This document shows, one piece after another, positions 1-13,453 of a DNA stretch of 64,000 nt (its first letter is position 1; each line of letters starts with the position of its first letter). Both the position numbers and the translations under genes were made by a program. The notes beneath the pieces were generated by a model that saw only the letters and a list, made by a program, of their open reading frames with translations, was not told the origin of the DNA and searched no databases. This stretch comes from Cyanodermella asteris (taxonomy: Eukaryota > Ascomycota > Lecanoromycetes > Ostropales > Stictidaceae), in the NCBI GenBank assembly GCA_900618795.1, contig UYJD01000001.1:1117279-1181278 (forward strand), written 5' to 3'.

Positions 1-3000
1 GTCCTCCCTTCGTCCAATTCCTCGAAAGGAACGGCTGACGATCGCGCCGCGATCAAAGCGCAAAGTTAAGGCGACATCACGGTGACAAACAACAACTGAA
101 GTGAAGTCAGATGTAAGCTCGACTCTGCTCGGTACCCGAGCTAAGAGGCGAGTGTCGGATTTTCGTGGCTCTCCGCCTGCAATATTGCCTGAAGGCTGAA
201 GACTACGGTCCGTTTCTGCGGCCGCTGAAGCAGTGTGGGTGGGTCTTCCGTTTCTTCTGCAATCCACAGTTGTCACAATGAGGCGTCACTATCCCGTCTG
301 CAAGATGAAGAGATGTTATTAGCTGGAGTCGGGACTCGAGACGTCTGGCCAATAGGCTCATCCACCTACGCGAGTCTGGGGAAGCTCGCTCGAGGCTGTG
401 GCATCTCTTGAGGTGGCTGGCTCGGGCCTTTCGTGACGAAGAGTTAGGCCCGTTGCGGGTCGAGAAGGATGTCTCAGCTTCAGGATGACCTCAATCCTTG
501 ACGTTGGAGAATCGATTCTTCCAACAACCGCCTGGCTATCGGATATGCACGAGAGTGTCATCCGCGGGGGGTTCCTGAGACGGCAAATGAAAGTGACCTG
601 CCAAACATGTTGCTCGCAGCGTCAATCATGGTTCCTGAAGGACTGCTAATATCCTCTAGGTTGTGTTACTAAGGGAATACCCTACCCTCATGTGCCGGAA
701 CATCTGAAATCTCCTCAAAGCACAATCACAAGGAACGACCCCACTCCCCTCTAGCCGTGCAGCCTGACTCGAGCAGCCCAGAAACTATCGAGATGTACAG
801 GAACTGATCACTGACTACTGTCCTCCGCAGTGATCTCAGATACCAAATGTCTGCAGATCGAGAGGCAACACTTACCACATCCAGTTCGCACGCCGAGATC
901 AGGTCTCACACCCCTCGGCACCATGGGAGCCGTCGAAGACGCGAGCACAGGCCGGCATAGGGCTAGCCAGCAAGCGCGAAGATAATGTAGCCGGCCGTAC
1001 ACGCCATCGAGGAAACCTAGCCCGTCGTTGCCGACAAGCCCCTGCATACAGTTCGTTTGAGCAGTGGGACCTGTCCAGCGTCCTACCACCGTAAGATGGA
1101 TGACCTCGAGAGATGGGGAGGGGCGAGGTGGAAAGCAAGCGGTCCAGAGGCACGACATCTCGGCAGCCATCTCATCTCTCGCAACCACTACATGCTGCAC
1201 CTCAGGTCGCCCACGACCAGTAGCCCCGTCGTGGAGCTTGCAGACAGCTTTGTCGTTGGGCATCGTCTCTTAGGGTGGCTCGCTGGGAAGCTGAGAGAGC
1301 ACGCACGATGCAGTAATGCGGCCACTGTCGTACTATGCATGTCGAGCATCCACTTTCACGGTCATCTTGCCCTCAGCTGAGAGTGATCAGGTGTTCAATC
1401 AATCTGACGCTCTCATGCTGGCGGCAAGGCCTCGTCGCCCACACAGCCTTGTCTGCAATTGTGAGGCACAGCGTCCGTTGTATTCCCTGGACTCCAGGCC
1501 TGATCGCCCGAAAGAGGGAAGTCGGTTGACGGTGTCTCTGGGATTGCCGGCCTTGCGCATGCGTGGATTAGGTAACCTGCGTCAAGAGCACTTGTCAACT
1601 CTCGTTGATTTCTGTATGTAGTAATGCATTATCTATGCAGTATCCTGAACTTTCTGGAGGAAAGATCATACGGCCTGTCCTCCACCTTGGTCTTATCATT
1701 TCTTTCTTTCTGACGTGGCTAGTATGGCTCACGACTAATTCTTCTCGTCGCACCAGCCAGGCTCCAAACTGTGTCTGGAATAAGAGCTGTAAACAAGGCC
1801 CTTCCCTATTCGCCAGACTCCCCTCTCGCTTCCTGTTATCTCTTGGATCAATTTGTTATATCCTTGTGACCAAATTCTCGGCCTTATATGCTCCATTGTG
1901 GTTCCCGCTGTTCTGGCATCCGGTGCGAGCGGGTGTTCGATGATCTGTTTGAGGTTTGGTTCCGACGATGCTGGCGACAGGCCTGTGAGATGCTGGAGCG
2001 CTGATGGTAAACTGTCGGTGGGTGGAACGTTGAGAACGGGTCGGATTGTTCATGTTAATGTTCTCTGCTCGCGACAGATGCTGCGTGTGGGAAGGAGAGC
2101 TTTAGTTGCCTTGTTATTGAGCCAGCTGTGTCGACGAGTATCTTCAGCATCACGGCTCGATTATGAACATTACCAGTCTTGCTGAATTTCCCTGTTGCCT
2201 AAATATGTACTGTGCTCGTGATTGCTGGCGAACGAAACAACTTAAGCATCTGTATATACGTATGGCCGAATAGATCTGTGCGTCCGCAACGAAGACGATC
2301 AGGGATAGACTGCCTTGAAAAGCATTCTCAAATCTTATTATAATTCTCAAATCCACACATTCCGAGCCCTACAGTTCCATCTCTTGTCGACAAGATCCGA
2401 ATCGTAAACCAACCGAGCAAATTTTTTCCTCTGTTTGTCACACAATTCACCTCACAATTCATCGACATGAACATTTCAAATCGCCCTGAGACGAACCCAG
2501 CGCCATCCCAACCTGGCGTAAAACACCAGTTCAGAACTCGCATCAGTGCGAGAACCGACCCCGAGCCCCCATAGCCCCCGGCCCNNNNNNNNNNNNNNNN
2601 NNNNNNNNNNNNNNNNNNNNNNNNNNNNNNNNNNNNNNNNNNNNNNNNNNNNNNNNNNNNNNNNNNNNNNNNNNNNNNNNNNNNNNNNNNNNNNNNNNNN
2701 NNNNNNNNNNNNNNNNNNNNNNNNNNNNNNNNNNNNNNNNNNNNNNNNNNNNNNNNNNNNNNNNNNNNNNNNNNNNNNNNNNNNNNNNNNNNNNNNNNNN
2801 NNNNNNNNNNNNNNNNNNNNNNNNNNNNNNNNNNNNNNNNNNNNNNNNNNNNNNNNNNNNNNNNNNNNNNNNNNNNNNNNNNNNNNNNNNNNNNTTTCTC
2901 GCCTCCAACTCGCTCTATGAAGATCGAAACACAGAACAGCTCGGCAGTGTATCCCGACACTCGCAACGGGGAGTGAGAAACGGGTGGGGGGTTCTTTTTT

Positions 3001-3525
3001 GGGGCGCCGAGCTCCGGAACGCGTGGGGTTTCAATGTACTGTACGCGAGGTTGTACAGAGTCCAGGGGTGGCGAAACTGGGGGCGGTGTGGGGGCTCGTT
3101 GAGTGGGGTGTTATGGGATGGATATTGGAGGTGGCGATTCCGGGTTCAGGTGTTTGGGCCGGGTATACTGGTAGGAGATCATTGAGTGTACGTGAGTTTG
3201 CCAACGGGATAAGACCTCGATTCGGCAACAAGTCACGGGTGCGTACCGAACGCTGGGACGTAGGATTTCGAGTCCGGCATGGGTCAGGTCATTATCCCCG
3301 AATAGACTTTCAAGACGTTACCACATCTCGATGGTGTCTCGGTACCTGCATTGCTTGTGGTGTTTGACCGAAGCTTCCTGATCTAAAGAGGGACTGGGCA
3401 GGCACGATTGTATTTCAAAATATTGGAAGATGGTCCAGACGCGACAACGGCCGCTGGTGACGCAGCTTAACGAACGATTTGGAATATGAATATTCATCGT
3501 TGGGTATCATCTCTCATATACGGGA
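1..3525. other. Region without a supported gene
   Basis: I see no ORF here with recognisable domains or a consistent exon chain. The longest ATG-started frame, 808-1263 (-), 151 residues, matches nothing I know and has no low-complexity or membrane signature. The stretch contains an assembly gap at 2585-2894, so exons could be missing. The end next to 3526 is probably the 3' UTR and terminator of the Aquarius gene. Confidence 0.6.
2585..2894. other. Assembly gap (N run, 310 bases)
   Basis: All bases are N. Any reading frame that appears to cross the gap is an artefact. The flanks are unrelated to each other at sight. Confidence 0.99.
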
Positions 3526-6500
3526 CTAGTCCTCCAGTTCTTCCGGCTTGGGCTGACCTTCCTGATCTCCTTCCACCTCCTCGATTTGCGCAACGTCTTC
3601 CGCTTCAGGCTCACCCTTCTCCATGATTGGCACAATGCCGTTCATTTGCTTGATCTTCGCCTGGGTCATTTCATACACGTACTGGCCCAAATGCTCAACA
3701 CCAGTCATTTCTGTAGCCTGGACATCATCATCGACGCCTCGCTTGGTCGGGGCCATTTCACCAGCCACAATTTGAAGAGTTGTTGGCCTTTGGAATAGTC
3801 GATCGAAAGCTTCTCGTAATTCAAAGCATGTTTCGAATACACTCTTACGCCCAAGGACATACAATCCCAATCGCGCTCGCGATAGTGCCACAGTCAGTCT
3901 TCGGATGTCGCGGAGGTAGCCCACACGTTTCGTTCGCACGAGGGATAGGATGACAAAGTCGTTTTGCTCGCCTTGATACTTATCAACAGTGGTCACATGC
4001 CGAGGCAGGCCAAATAACTGGTTCCTGGCGCAGCGGTGCTGCAGAACGTCTCTGATAAGAGCTCTTTGTCCTGCATACGTCGTCAGGATCGATATCTTCT
4101 GAGCTGGATGTCCTAGCAGACGCATGTACTGATATATGGCGACAGCGTATTCTGCTTCTCCGAGGTTTTGAATGAAGTGTGGCGTGGGCTGCATTTCGCC
4201 TTGATCGTTATAATCCGGCACATCAACAAATTGCCAGTCATAGCGGAAGCCGGCATTAGCCAACTCGTACTCGCCAGTTGTGACGTTAGATAGGTCACCG
4301 AGATTTTGATATCGCCACCTGTATAGATCTGCGATTCGAGGGCGAGCACGCCCCTGTCTGTCCAGATTGATTACGGGCACGCCCAGTCGGACGAATCGCA
4401 AGAACATGCTTTGCTCAAGGTTGGCAAATTGCCGGAATGCCATGTTCTGAATCACAGGAGAGTTCTGGTAATGATCCCCGCAAAGCACGATGCGCTTGAG
4501 AGGCAGGGCGCCCTCTGCCTGAAGTGTCATTGGAATAAAGCACTCGATCTCAGTAATTTGAGCAGCTTCCTCCATAATGACGTTGTCGTAGTGGAAACCA
4601 AGATCAACAATCTCTTGTCTCCGTATCGCGGCATGTGTCGAGGTCATAGCAATGATGCGGGCTTCTTTGATAAGAAGGTAGTTTGCCTTGTCACGGGGGC
4701 TTCGTAGCAGCTCAAATGGGCGGATGTCTTCAAGCTCTGCGAAGATCTTCGCGATATGTCGCTCACACCCTTTTGTAATTCCGAGAACAACCTCGTCGGA
4801 AGCGTCGTCAGGGAACAGGGGCTGTGGCGCGTTCGAGAAGAACTGGTAGAAAGGAAAGACTTCTCTTGCCGCTTGACCAGGATTTGGTGCGTTCAGTAAC
4901 GCTGACCAGAACTTGGCCCAAGCTGGGTCCACGTATACCGACTTGAAATAGCCTGCTGTCTCGCAAGAATTGCCATGAACTCCTGGAGCCCCCAAATTTG
5001 CCGCAAGCCTGTTTACCTCTGACAGAAGCACAAAGCGGTTGTCAAGGAAGGACTCCACCCTTCCTTGTTTGCCGTAACTGACATCTGTCTCAAGTTCCTC
5101 CTCGCCATGGCCAAGTCTTAGCAGGTGCCGATCGTCGATGTCTAGCCTGGTTATTTTCTGGAATAGCTGGTTCAAGGCCTGATTGCTATGGGCAACGAGC
5201 AATGTCCGCTGGCCTGGAAAGTTGTGATAGAGATTGTTAATGATCTGAGTGGCGACATCAGTCTTGCCGGTACCGGGAGGACCCACAACGATAGTGAGGC
5301 CTGGTTGTGTGCCTGATATGATACCTTCAGTTTGAGCAGGCGTGAAACGAACCGCATTCTTCTTTGGAATGTCTGTAGAATATGGTCCTGTGTTCTCCGG
5401 CTTGTAGGTTGAGACTTTCACAGTTTCTTCTATCGAGACAGCGGAGCCCTGCTCATCTCGCCGCCGTTTCTTGGAAGGTCGCTGAGGCGAAGCGGGTGTC
5501 TCCGTTGTGGCGGTCTGCAGTACGTATGGCGGAAGAAGCTCGGCGCTTTCCGAGCCTTCTACCTGGATTGTTTTGCCCTGCAGAGAAGCATTGAGGTGAT
5601 CCCAGTCCAGGAAGGTATCTCGCAGATCAAGTGAATGCAGTCTATCTGCCAGATTCTTGTATGAAGCCATCGAGGGATCTCCGAACCCAAGGAACACTTC
5701 CTGGAGCCACGGCGGCGCCGGGACATCTGACTTGGTCAATCGCTTGATGGACTCCAGTATCGATCGAAAGTTGTTTTCGCGGCCTCTTCGACGAGCGACA
5801 ACATTGATCAGCTCGTAGATGTCGGGCTTCCCCGAAGCCTTTGCAGTCTGGTCCTCTGCGTGCGCTACCGCGTCGATGTTCACTATGAGCCGTCGTACAC
5901 GAGGGCGTCGAGAATATTCGTCATCCTCATTATGTGATTGCTTCGTCTCTCGCACCGCCCGCCCGCTTTCTTCTTGAATCTGTACAACCTCTGCTGTCCT
6001 AAGATGCAGCAAATCTGTTTGTGCTAGACCGGTCAGCGAAGAATGACCGTTGAGTAGAGCAGTTTTCTGATCACGTGGTCTGACAGCGAGGAGATATACC
6101 ACATCCCCGGTCTTTAGTCCATCCCATTCGGACAAATGATAAGAGCCAAGCTTTCCCACGTTCAATGTAATTTCAGCTCGCACAAATGCTGGGGCAGCCT
6201 CTCCGACTTTTGGAGGCGCAACCTCTAAAATAGCTGGCTGAGTGATTGGCAAAGCCATCCTAGAACTTCCTCCAAATCGCACTCCAGCGCCATTAGTGTC
6301 CATGCGCGGCTGCAACCTGCTGATCACATCCTCCATATCTTTTCGGATCTCGAAAAATGCTTCACAGCGGTAAAGTATGTAGAAACGCCACAGGAAGTCG
6401 CCGACGGTGAGGTATTGAAGATTCAATTTCGGGATTGCGAGCGAGCGGGAGCCATTATAAGTCTCGTTGCGCATGAGAGAATCATTGTAAAGATCGATCT

Positions 6501-7772
6501 CCGTAGGAGTGATATTCATAGCTTCGATACGATCCCGAAAGCTTCTTTGACGCTCGAATACAGAGACCAAGACATCCTGCAGGAGCGAGCGATCCAACCG
6601 CAATACATGGCAATCAGGATATGCTGTTCTGAATCCAAGAGTAGTCGCTAATTTGGTGAGCTCGTCGTCACTCAAGCCTGTGAAGTGATTCTTGAGTTCT
6701 GTGCGCTGTCCTAAAGTGCCAAAATTAGACAGTGCTAGCAGCGATAGCTTGTCCTTGAACGATCTTAGGGCGGTTCGTTGCAAATGCGCCAACGAAGCCG
6801 AATATTGTTGTTGTACGCTTTCAGCCGAATACTGCTCGCCGCTCTCATCATCGACAGGAAAGTGGACGAAATGGCGCAGCAGAGCGTAGAGATCGCGAAA
6901 CAAGCCATGGTCATGGTCTTGGTACACTGGTGATTGCTCGATAAGGGGTAATAGGTTGAGATCCTGAATGAGTGAGTTGACATATCGTCGTGTGGGTAGC
7001 TGACTTTCGAGATCGGTAAGAAGTTCAAGGAATCGCTCGCAGTATTCCACCTTGTTCTGCTTGAGACCTTCAGTGTAGATCATGTCCAAGAAACCGACCA
7101 ATTTTGTGTAAAGCCAGCTTCTCTCGAAGCCCAGTCTTGCCCGTGTCGCTTCATCTGCGGCTTCAAACCGGCGGCCGGATGCCCTCCATGCCTTTCTCAT
7201 CAGACTATGCTTGTTGAAACGCATCTCCCTTGCTTGCTCATTGTTTAGGTGATGCCAGATTGATATCGAGACCAGTGAAGCGCATTCTTTCCGAACGATA
7301 CCGACCTCTAGGGACTGGAAAGCCGAGATCAGAAATGCGAGAATGTGGTTCTGTAGAAGAGGAGAAAGAGATTCATCCACGCTCATTGACAGAATGCGGC
7401 GAAAGAGGGCGGAGAAGCCGTCGGTATTGCTCTGGAAAAGCTCTGTAAGAAATGAGCATACGAATGAATCAGCTACGCGAGTGACTTACGCCATACTGGA
7501 AGACCTTCCCTCCGCTTCGTCGTGACCATGATCGCAATCAGGAGGATGTGGTGATCGGACGAGGCATCGCTGTAGCCCGGCCAGAGATACTGCTCCAGCA
7601 GCTGATGAACCTCCAGTTCTGCCAGATCATGGGAATCGAAGCCATTCTTCTCCAGCTCATGCCATATCTCTTCCTTGACGACTCCGGCCCTCACGCGTCG
7701 ACCTCCGCTCCCCTCGCCCTTCCAATTCTGCTCCGCAAGCTGCGCCCATCGCGAGCCGTTGGTAGCCTCCAT
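3526..7772 (-). CDS. aqr: Intron-binding protein Aquarius (Cwf11-like spliceosomal RNA helicase)
   Basis: Two exons, 7772-7490 and 7442-3526, joined across a 47-bp intron with a GTAAGT donor and a TTACAG acceptor; 1399 residues. Aquarius is an SF1 helicase that binds intronic RNA upstream of the branch site in the activated spliceosome. The N-terminal exon carries the family pattern LLEQYLWP followed by MVTTKRREGLPVW. The helicase core lies in the C-terminal half: Walker A VVGPPGTGKT (near 5270-5295, about residue 810), a DEAD-box variant MEEAAQ, motif III LCGDHYQNSP, and the C-terminal motifs VDKYQGEQND and LTVALSRARLGLYVLG. The tail is acidic (Glu-rich). Length and domain order match fungal family members. 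The start at 7772 is the first ATG, but the frame stays open upstream, so a short additional 5' exon is possible. It lies head to head with the THO gene. Confidence 0.95.
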
Positions 7773-8086
7773 CTGCACGAGCGCTTTGAGTTTCAACCTC
7801 TCAAAGGGTTCCGTAGAGCTGCATTGGCTGCCATGGACTCGAACAGGCCAGTAGCAAGCTGTAAGACGTGTTTGCGCGTGGCTGCGAAAGAGAACGCTTT
7901 CATGTCAAGCTCCGCAAATTCAGGATGTTGTTTAACTCCGACGCGCGTCCGTGCTCTCTTTCAACAACTCACGGACTGCATCCTCATTCCTCAATCAACT
8001 TGCTGTTTACATGCGTCCTATCTTGTCTGAAACCTTTCTCTCATGTAATCGCTCCAACGAGTCAGCATCCCAGAATTCCAGTCAAC
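7773..8086. promoter_or_regulatory. Shared divergent promoter region of Aquarius and THO1
   Basis: About 314 bp separate the two start codons, which face away from each other, so both promoters and both 5' UTRs must lie here. I see no clear TATA box. The assignment rests on gene order, not on a recognised binding site. Confidence 0.6.
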
Positions 8087-10224
8087 ATGCCCGGTCTCAC
8101 GGCGGTTCTCACTCAACCTTACGAGGCTGCTATCAACAAGGTCCTGAGCTCAACCACGGACGCTGCGACGGATGCAGCGGTGCTGCAGCAATTTTCGTTA
8201 CCAGACAGGCCGACCTCATCAGCATTAGAAACAGCACTGCGAGAAGAGTTCTATCGAATATTGGTCAGTGGACTTCATGGCTTTGCAGCGCAATTCGCGC
8301 CTTTTTACGTCCATATTTTCGAACTTCTTGGCTTGAATCTTGCTCCAGCTCATAACATTCAAATCCGGTTAGGACGGACTCCAGATGGCTGACTTATTTA
8401 CAGGGAACGACTGATATCGATGACGATGAGTTTGAGAGAATGTGGCGCCTGTTGGACGTCGTGAACATCGTTTCCGACGCGCGAATTTGCGACCCAGCTC
8501 TACTTTTCTTATTAATCGAGGACCTCTTGGAGAGCCAAACGATCTATGGATGCCGCAAAGTATTCGATTATCTGGAGTCTCGCCGCGAACAACTCATCGA
8601 AAAGAATTGGCTCTCGAAGCATCTAGCCTTGTTGCGGAGCTGCAATGAACTGCTACGTCGATTGTCGCGCGCCGAGGACACTGTGTTCTGCGGACGAGTC
8701 TTCATCTTTTTGTTCCAGAGCTTTCCTCTCGGAGACAAGAGCTCAGTGAATCTTCGTGGCGAGTACCATACCGATAACATCACACATTACGAACAGGCCA
8801 TTAGTAGTACGGATAATCCAGATGCAATGGTGGTAGACTCTGTGGCGGCCGATGCTACGCAAGCTGCCCCCAAAATCCAGGTTGAAGGAAAGGAAACAGT
8901 GGATACAGAAGAGCTATATTCGACTTTTTGGTCATTGCAGGAATACTTTGCACAGCCTACGAAATTGTTCGATCAATCGAAGTTGATAAGTTTCAAAGCC
9001 GGCCTAGAAAAGACTTTGACGAAGTTCAAGGAAGTTTACCGAGAAGAACCACGGTCGGGTCCCCGCTCCGAAGAGAATCGGGGCACAAAGCGAAAGGCTG
9101 ACAATATCGATGCATTCAACCCAAAATATCTCACCAGTCGGGATATGTTCGAGCTCGAGATACATGACCCTGCGTTTCGCCGGCACATACTTGTACAGTC
9201 TCTTATCATCGCAGACTTCCTACTGTCGCAGACAGTCAAGGGTCGCGCGAAGATGGATAAGTTGAAGAACAGATCTGTGATCTATGACTTTGTTCTCAGC
9301 GAAGACGATGCGAAGTGGGCCTCAGACATGCGCTCAAGCATCGCGACCTACCTGCAACAAGGGACCGAAGGAAAATACTACTATCGAATGGTCGATAATG
9401 TTCTGACACGCGATAAGAACTGGCTACGATGGAAGGCTGAAAGCTGCCCGCCGTTCTCGCTTGACCCGATTCAGGGAGAGCAATTGACACAGGCTCATGG
9501 CACACTGCAGAAGATGTCTGCGCCGCGCCAGATCCGGAAGATGCCAATGAGCGCACTAGATCTTGGGTTCCTCAAGGACAACGACGACGAAGACACGTTG
9601 GAACGCTACCGAGGGGACGACCGATGGGAGCGCCCAGAGCTTGCGAGGTTTCGTGAAGACATTGCAAACACCGACATGGACCTAGAGATGGCCGACGGCG
9701 AAGAGAAGGAAAAGCTCGAGCAACAAAGATCAAGTCAAACTTGGCGGGCCTTGCGGATTGGTGGCAGGTTCAGCATGTTGGACAAGCTAGATATGGGTGA
9801 CAGAGACGGGTTGGATCCTTTGTTTGGTGTCGTAAAGGAGACAGAGGAGAACATCGACGATGGCAACGACTTGGAAGGAGCGGAGCCGACCAACGACGCA
9901 AATAGCATCATGCAAGTCGATGGCGCGGCTGATGAGCCTGAGTCTGCTACTGGTGACCGAGAGATGGGCAGTGGCGAGGAACCGACTGAGGATGATGAAC
10001 AGGCTGGGTCCGGTTCTGACGAGATGCCGGATCAGCAAGGGAATGTCGATGGCGAGAAAACAGAAGTTGCAGCACAAGACTTACTTGGCGAAGACAGCGC
10101 TGAATCGTCACTGTCTCCAGTTGACAGTGACGGACCGACGGCAGAGAATACCACGGTCGAGACTTTGAACGACAACGCAAGTCAGGCTGGAGATGATCCG
10201 GAGGTTGAAGACAAGGGCAACTAG
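8087..10224 (+). CDS. hpr1: THO complex subunit 1 (Hpr1/THOC1 family)
   Basis: Two exons, 8087-8263 and 8404-10224, with a 140-bp intron (GTCAGT donor, CTGAC branch site, TTTACAG acceptor); 665 residues. THO couples transcription elongation to mRNP assembly and export through TREX. Family signatures are visible: CRKVFDYLESR, then LLRSCNELLRRLSR, TVFCGRVFIFL and FPLGDKSSVNL, all typical of the conserved THOC1 core. The C-terminal ~150 residues are acidic and low-complexity (Asp, Glu, Gly, Ser). I chose the ATG at 8087 because its exon joins in phase 0 to the conserved core and the chain has no stop. The human death domain is not evident, as expected for fungal members. Confidence 0.93.
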
Positions 10225-10491
10225 GACCTGTTCAAGTTTTGCTTCGTCAGTTGATGATACCCATTTGTGTTCTTCAGGTTAGCATTCGAATTGAGAAATC
10301 CGAGCGCACGTTGCGTGGAATAGGTCGACCCGGCGACTTACACCGTCGTATGCGGTCAAACCTAGCGAAAACCGGCATGTTGCATATCTGAAGTGAAATT
10401 TTTAAGAAGTGATCGTTTCGAGGTTGCTGTCCACAGATGACGAGCGGACATCTCGCCTCGGGTTGTTGAGATCTGATGCCCAGATGAGTAG

Positions 10492-12211
10492 ATGTGGTCC
10501 GTGCGTCGAGCTTGGAGCTTGAGCAGCACGCCTTTCAGAATCGAAGCTTTCATTTCAGCATGCACGCCAGGAGCATGCAACGCAACTCGCTACATGTCAC
10601 AGCTGTCGCGCAATACTGTTAAGCGCCTCCTACACCAGCGCGCAGCCACAAGACCGGATTTGTTGACTCGACTCGGCAGAGATGAGGACGCAGCAAGTAA
10701 TTATTCCGATCCTTGCAATGCTTGGATATGCCGTGCTTCGGATGACATTACCTCCAACTACCTGAACTTTCGATCGTCTCTGGCTCGCGACGGCCCCAAA
10801 GGTACGCGATACAAGGAGCCGTTGCCCATTCGAGTCAATTCACTCACGTTGCACAGGGTCTTTGGATGGGAAATTGATCGGAGTCAAGGACAACATTTGC
10901 ACAACGGACTATCCTACAACATGCGGCTCCAAAATTCTCACCGACTACGTCAGTCCCTTCGATGCGACTGTCGTCAAGGCTATCCATGAGCATGGAGGCT
11001 TCGTTGCTGGTAAAACAAACCTGGATGCATTCGGCATGGGCTCGCATTCCGTTTACTCGGACTACGGACCTGTGTTGAACCCACCAATGTACACTCAAGA
11101 GGGAGGAGATAAATACTCGGCCGGTGGTAGTTCTGGAGGAAGTGCTGCGGCTGTCAGTGAAGGCAGCTGTGATGTCGCCCTGGGGACCGATACAGGTGGA
11201 TCCGTCAGATTGCCTGCAGCATTCTGTGGCATTGTGGGTTTCAAGCCTTCTTACGGTAACGTATCGAGATACGGTGTGGTACCGTACGCCAACTCCCTCG
11301 ACACAGTCGGCGTCTTGGGCCGCACGGTCGCGGATGTTCATGCTCTATATCATGCCATCAATGGACCGGATGACAACGATCCGACTTGCCTGAACGTCAA
11401 CAGCAGGAGCAGAGTCCTTGATGCGGTCACGCAGCAGGAAGTCCGACGCGCGAAACGCAAACTCCGCGTCGGCGTCCCTATCGAATACAAAGTTGGTATG
11501 ACGAGCGGGGTCAGGACTGCCTATGGCACGGCACTGGAAGCTCTTGCCAAATTCCCCGATATAAGTTTCGAGCTCGTTGCCGTTCATCTACCATCGACCT
11601 ATGCTGCACTAGCCGCCTACTATGTGCTCGCTCCAGCCGAAGCATCCTCAAACTTGGCCAAATACGACGGAGTCCGATACGGCCGCCCGGATCCTGCTCA
11701 AGCCAGCTCCGAAGACGTTCTTTACGCCGGCGTTCGGAGCGGTAATCTGGGCCCAGAAGTCAAGCGCCGAATCGCCTTAGGATCCTATACTCTCAGCTCG
11801 ACCGCCATCGATAACTACTTCATCCGAGCACAACGAATACGGCGGATTGTGCAGGATGATTTCAACCGGACTTTTGCTTTTCCTCATCCAATTAATCCTC
11901 CTCTCGTGAAGAAGGATGATGACCAGGACGGCGTCGATTTCCTGCTCACGCCGACGGCACCTCAGAGGGCGCCAAAACTGAGCGCAATTGAAAACATGGA
12001 CCCGGTGATGCAATACGCATATGATGTCAACACCGTGCCGGCAAGCTTGGCTGGGTTGCCAGCAGTGAGTGTTCCAGTCACAGATCGTCTGACTGGTGGA
12101 ACCGTTGGTATTCAGGTCATCGGACAGTATGGAGACGATGGATTTGTGCTGGACATGGCGCAGTTCTTGGAGGAGGCGGTAGACCGGGCTAAGAGACTTG
12201 GGCTTGATTGA
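10492..12211 (+). CDS. her2: Glutamyl-tRNA(Gln) amidotransferase subunit A, mitochondrial (GatA/Her2)
   Basis: Two exons, 10492-10801 and 10857-12211, with a 55-bp intron (GTACGC donor, TTGCACAG acceptor); 554 residues from 10492, or 520 from the second ATG at 10594. It hydrolyses glutamine and transamidates Glu-tRNA(Gln) in mitochondria as part of the GatCAB/GatFAB complex. The amidase-signature fold is clear: catalytic Lys in GVKDNI, the Gly/Ser-rich loop GGSSGGSAAAV, and the cis-Ser/Ser nucleophile region GTDTGGSVRLPAAF. The N terminus after the second ATG is rich in Arg and hydroxyl residues with few acids, as in a mitochondrial presequence; that start is therefore a real alternative. Neighbouring THO1 ends 267 bp upstream on the same strand. 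Confidence 0.93.
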
Positions 12212-12400
12212 CAGAGAAGTAGTCGCCCGACGTTTCATTACAGCCTAGCGATATGGGTTTTGTGAAGTTCTGAATCATCATATCTCCTCGAGCCGAGCTC
12301 TCTCGCTCCGAGATCTGTACGCAAATGGAGAGCATTGATGGCGGTATGCGAGGTGCTTCTCGCATGTGAACCGCCTTCTAGATTGGTATACACTGCACAT

Positions 12401-13453
12401 CTACAGCCACTTGCCCACCACCGGCACCTTCGCCAACAAGCGATCATAATTCTTACCTTCCCACCCGACAGCCTTACCCTCCCTCCCCACAACTCCCAAC
12501 CCGCCCGCCAACCACAACCCCGTCACAGCCAGCACGACCGCGTTCAGCGCCCACCTCCGCCTCCTCACCGCCCTCCTCTTATCATCCACCGTCCCCCCCG
12601 TCCTTGCCGCCGCCATCTCAGGGGTATAAGCCATCCACTTCGCCCATCCCCAAACAAGATGCGCAACCCCGACCCCAACCAACGCCCCGAAACCTAACCA
12701 ACCCACCACAGGCGATTTCGCAATCCCATGACTCACATACCCGAGTCCAACCCCACTATTGCCGCCCTCGATCCACCACGGCAGCGCCCGGTTCAAGAAG
12801 AAATGCCCGGCTGCCAGGGGCGCGAGGAGGAGGCCCAGCGCGGATGTCCCGGAGACGGCGGGCCAGGGCACGGTGCGTTTCTGGGCCCGGGATTCGGCGC
12901 CCTGGTGCTCGAGGAGACGTTTGCGGCGGATTAGCCGCACGGCGAGGCCGGAGGTCAGGTGGAGGGTTAAGGGCCCGAGGACGAGGAGGGTTTCGAAGGG
13001 GAAGGATTGGTAGTAGGGGCGGGTTAAGAGGAGGTAGGTGTCGGCGGAGGAGGCGGAGTTGAGGGCGAGGGGCAGGAGGGAGGTGTTCGTGATGTGGGCG
13101 GCGAGGTAGGCTGTGAAGGGGTAGGTTGAGTATTTGTGGATTCGGTTTACTAGAGAAGTCGCAAGCGTTAGTGAATTGGGACGCTCTCCGAGTCTAGGTT
13201 TGTGAAGCCTTAAATTCGAAGCATTGGGACGCTGGTGATTTGTTTACGTACACCACCAGATTAGGCTGTGGTCGTTGAGGCCGAGGGTCGTGGTTGCGCG
13301 TTGGAATGGCGAGAGCTTGGATGGGGGTGCTTTGTCGGAGGACGGGAAGTAGGAGTTGTCTTTGTAGCTGATGGACGTCTCGTCGACGGGGGAGGGTTCG
13401 AGTTCGCGTAGGACTAGGGGCGACTCGGCCTCGGGGAGCTGGCTTGACGCCAT
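12401..13453 (-). CDS. mcp1: Mcp1-like mitochondrial membrane protein (DUF1691)
   Basis: Two exons, 13453-13252 and 13149-12401, with a 102-bp intron (GTACGT donor, CTCTAG acceptor); 316 residues. The exon join gives the family run NRIHKYSTYPF, then HITNTSLLPLAL and LTRPYYQSFPFE. It has about five hydrophobic segments, with conserved His and Trp positions such as LAAGHFFLNRALPWW. Yeast Mcp1 is an outer mitochondrial membrane protein linked to lipid homeostasis and to Vps13; that role is from the family, not from this sequence. The ATG at 13453 gives MASSQLPEAES; an in-frame ATG at 13513 would add 20 residues. The C-terminal half is very GC-rich. Confidence 0.78.

Noticed and set aside
808-1263. 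151-codon ATG frame on the minus strand
   Set aside because: No domain, splice partner or compositional sign of coding; left as part of the unassigned region.
2328-2966. Frames that run through the N gap on both strands
   Set aside because: The middle is undetermined and the ends carry no recognisable sequence.
10241-10491. Search for a secondary-metabolite or resistance cluster around the regulator and transporter genes
   Set aside because: No PKS, NRPS, terpene synthase or tailoring set is present anywhere in the window.
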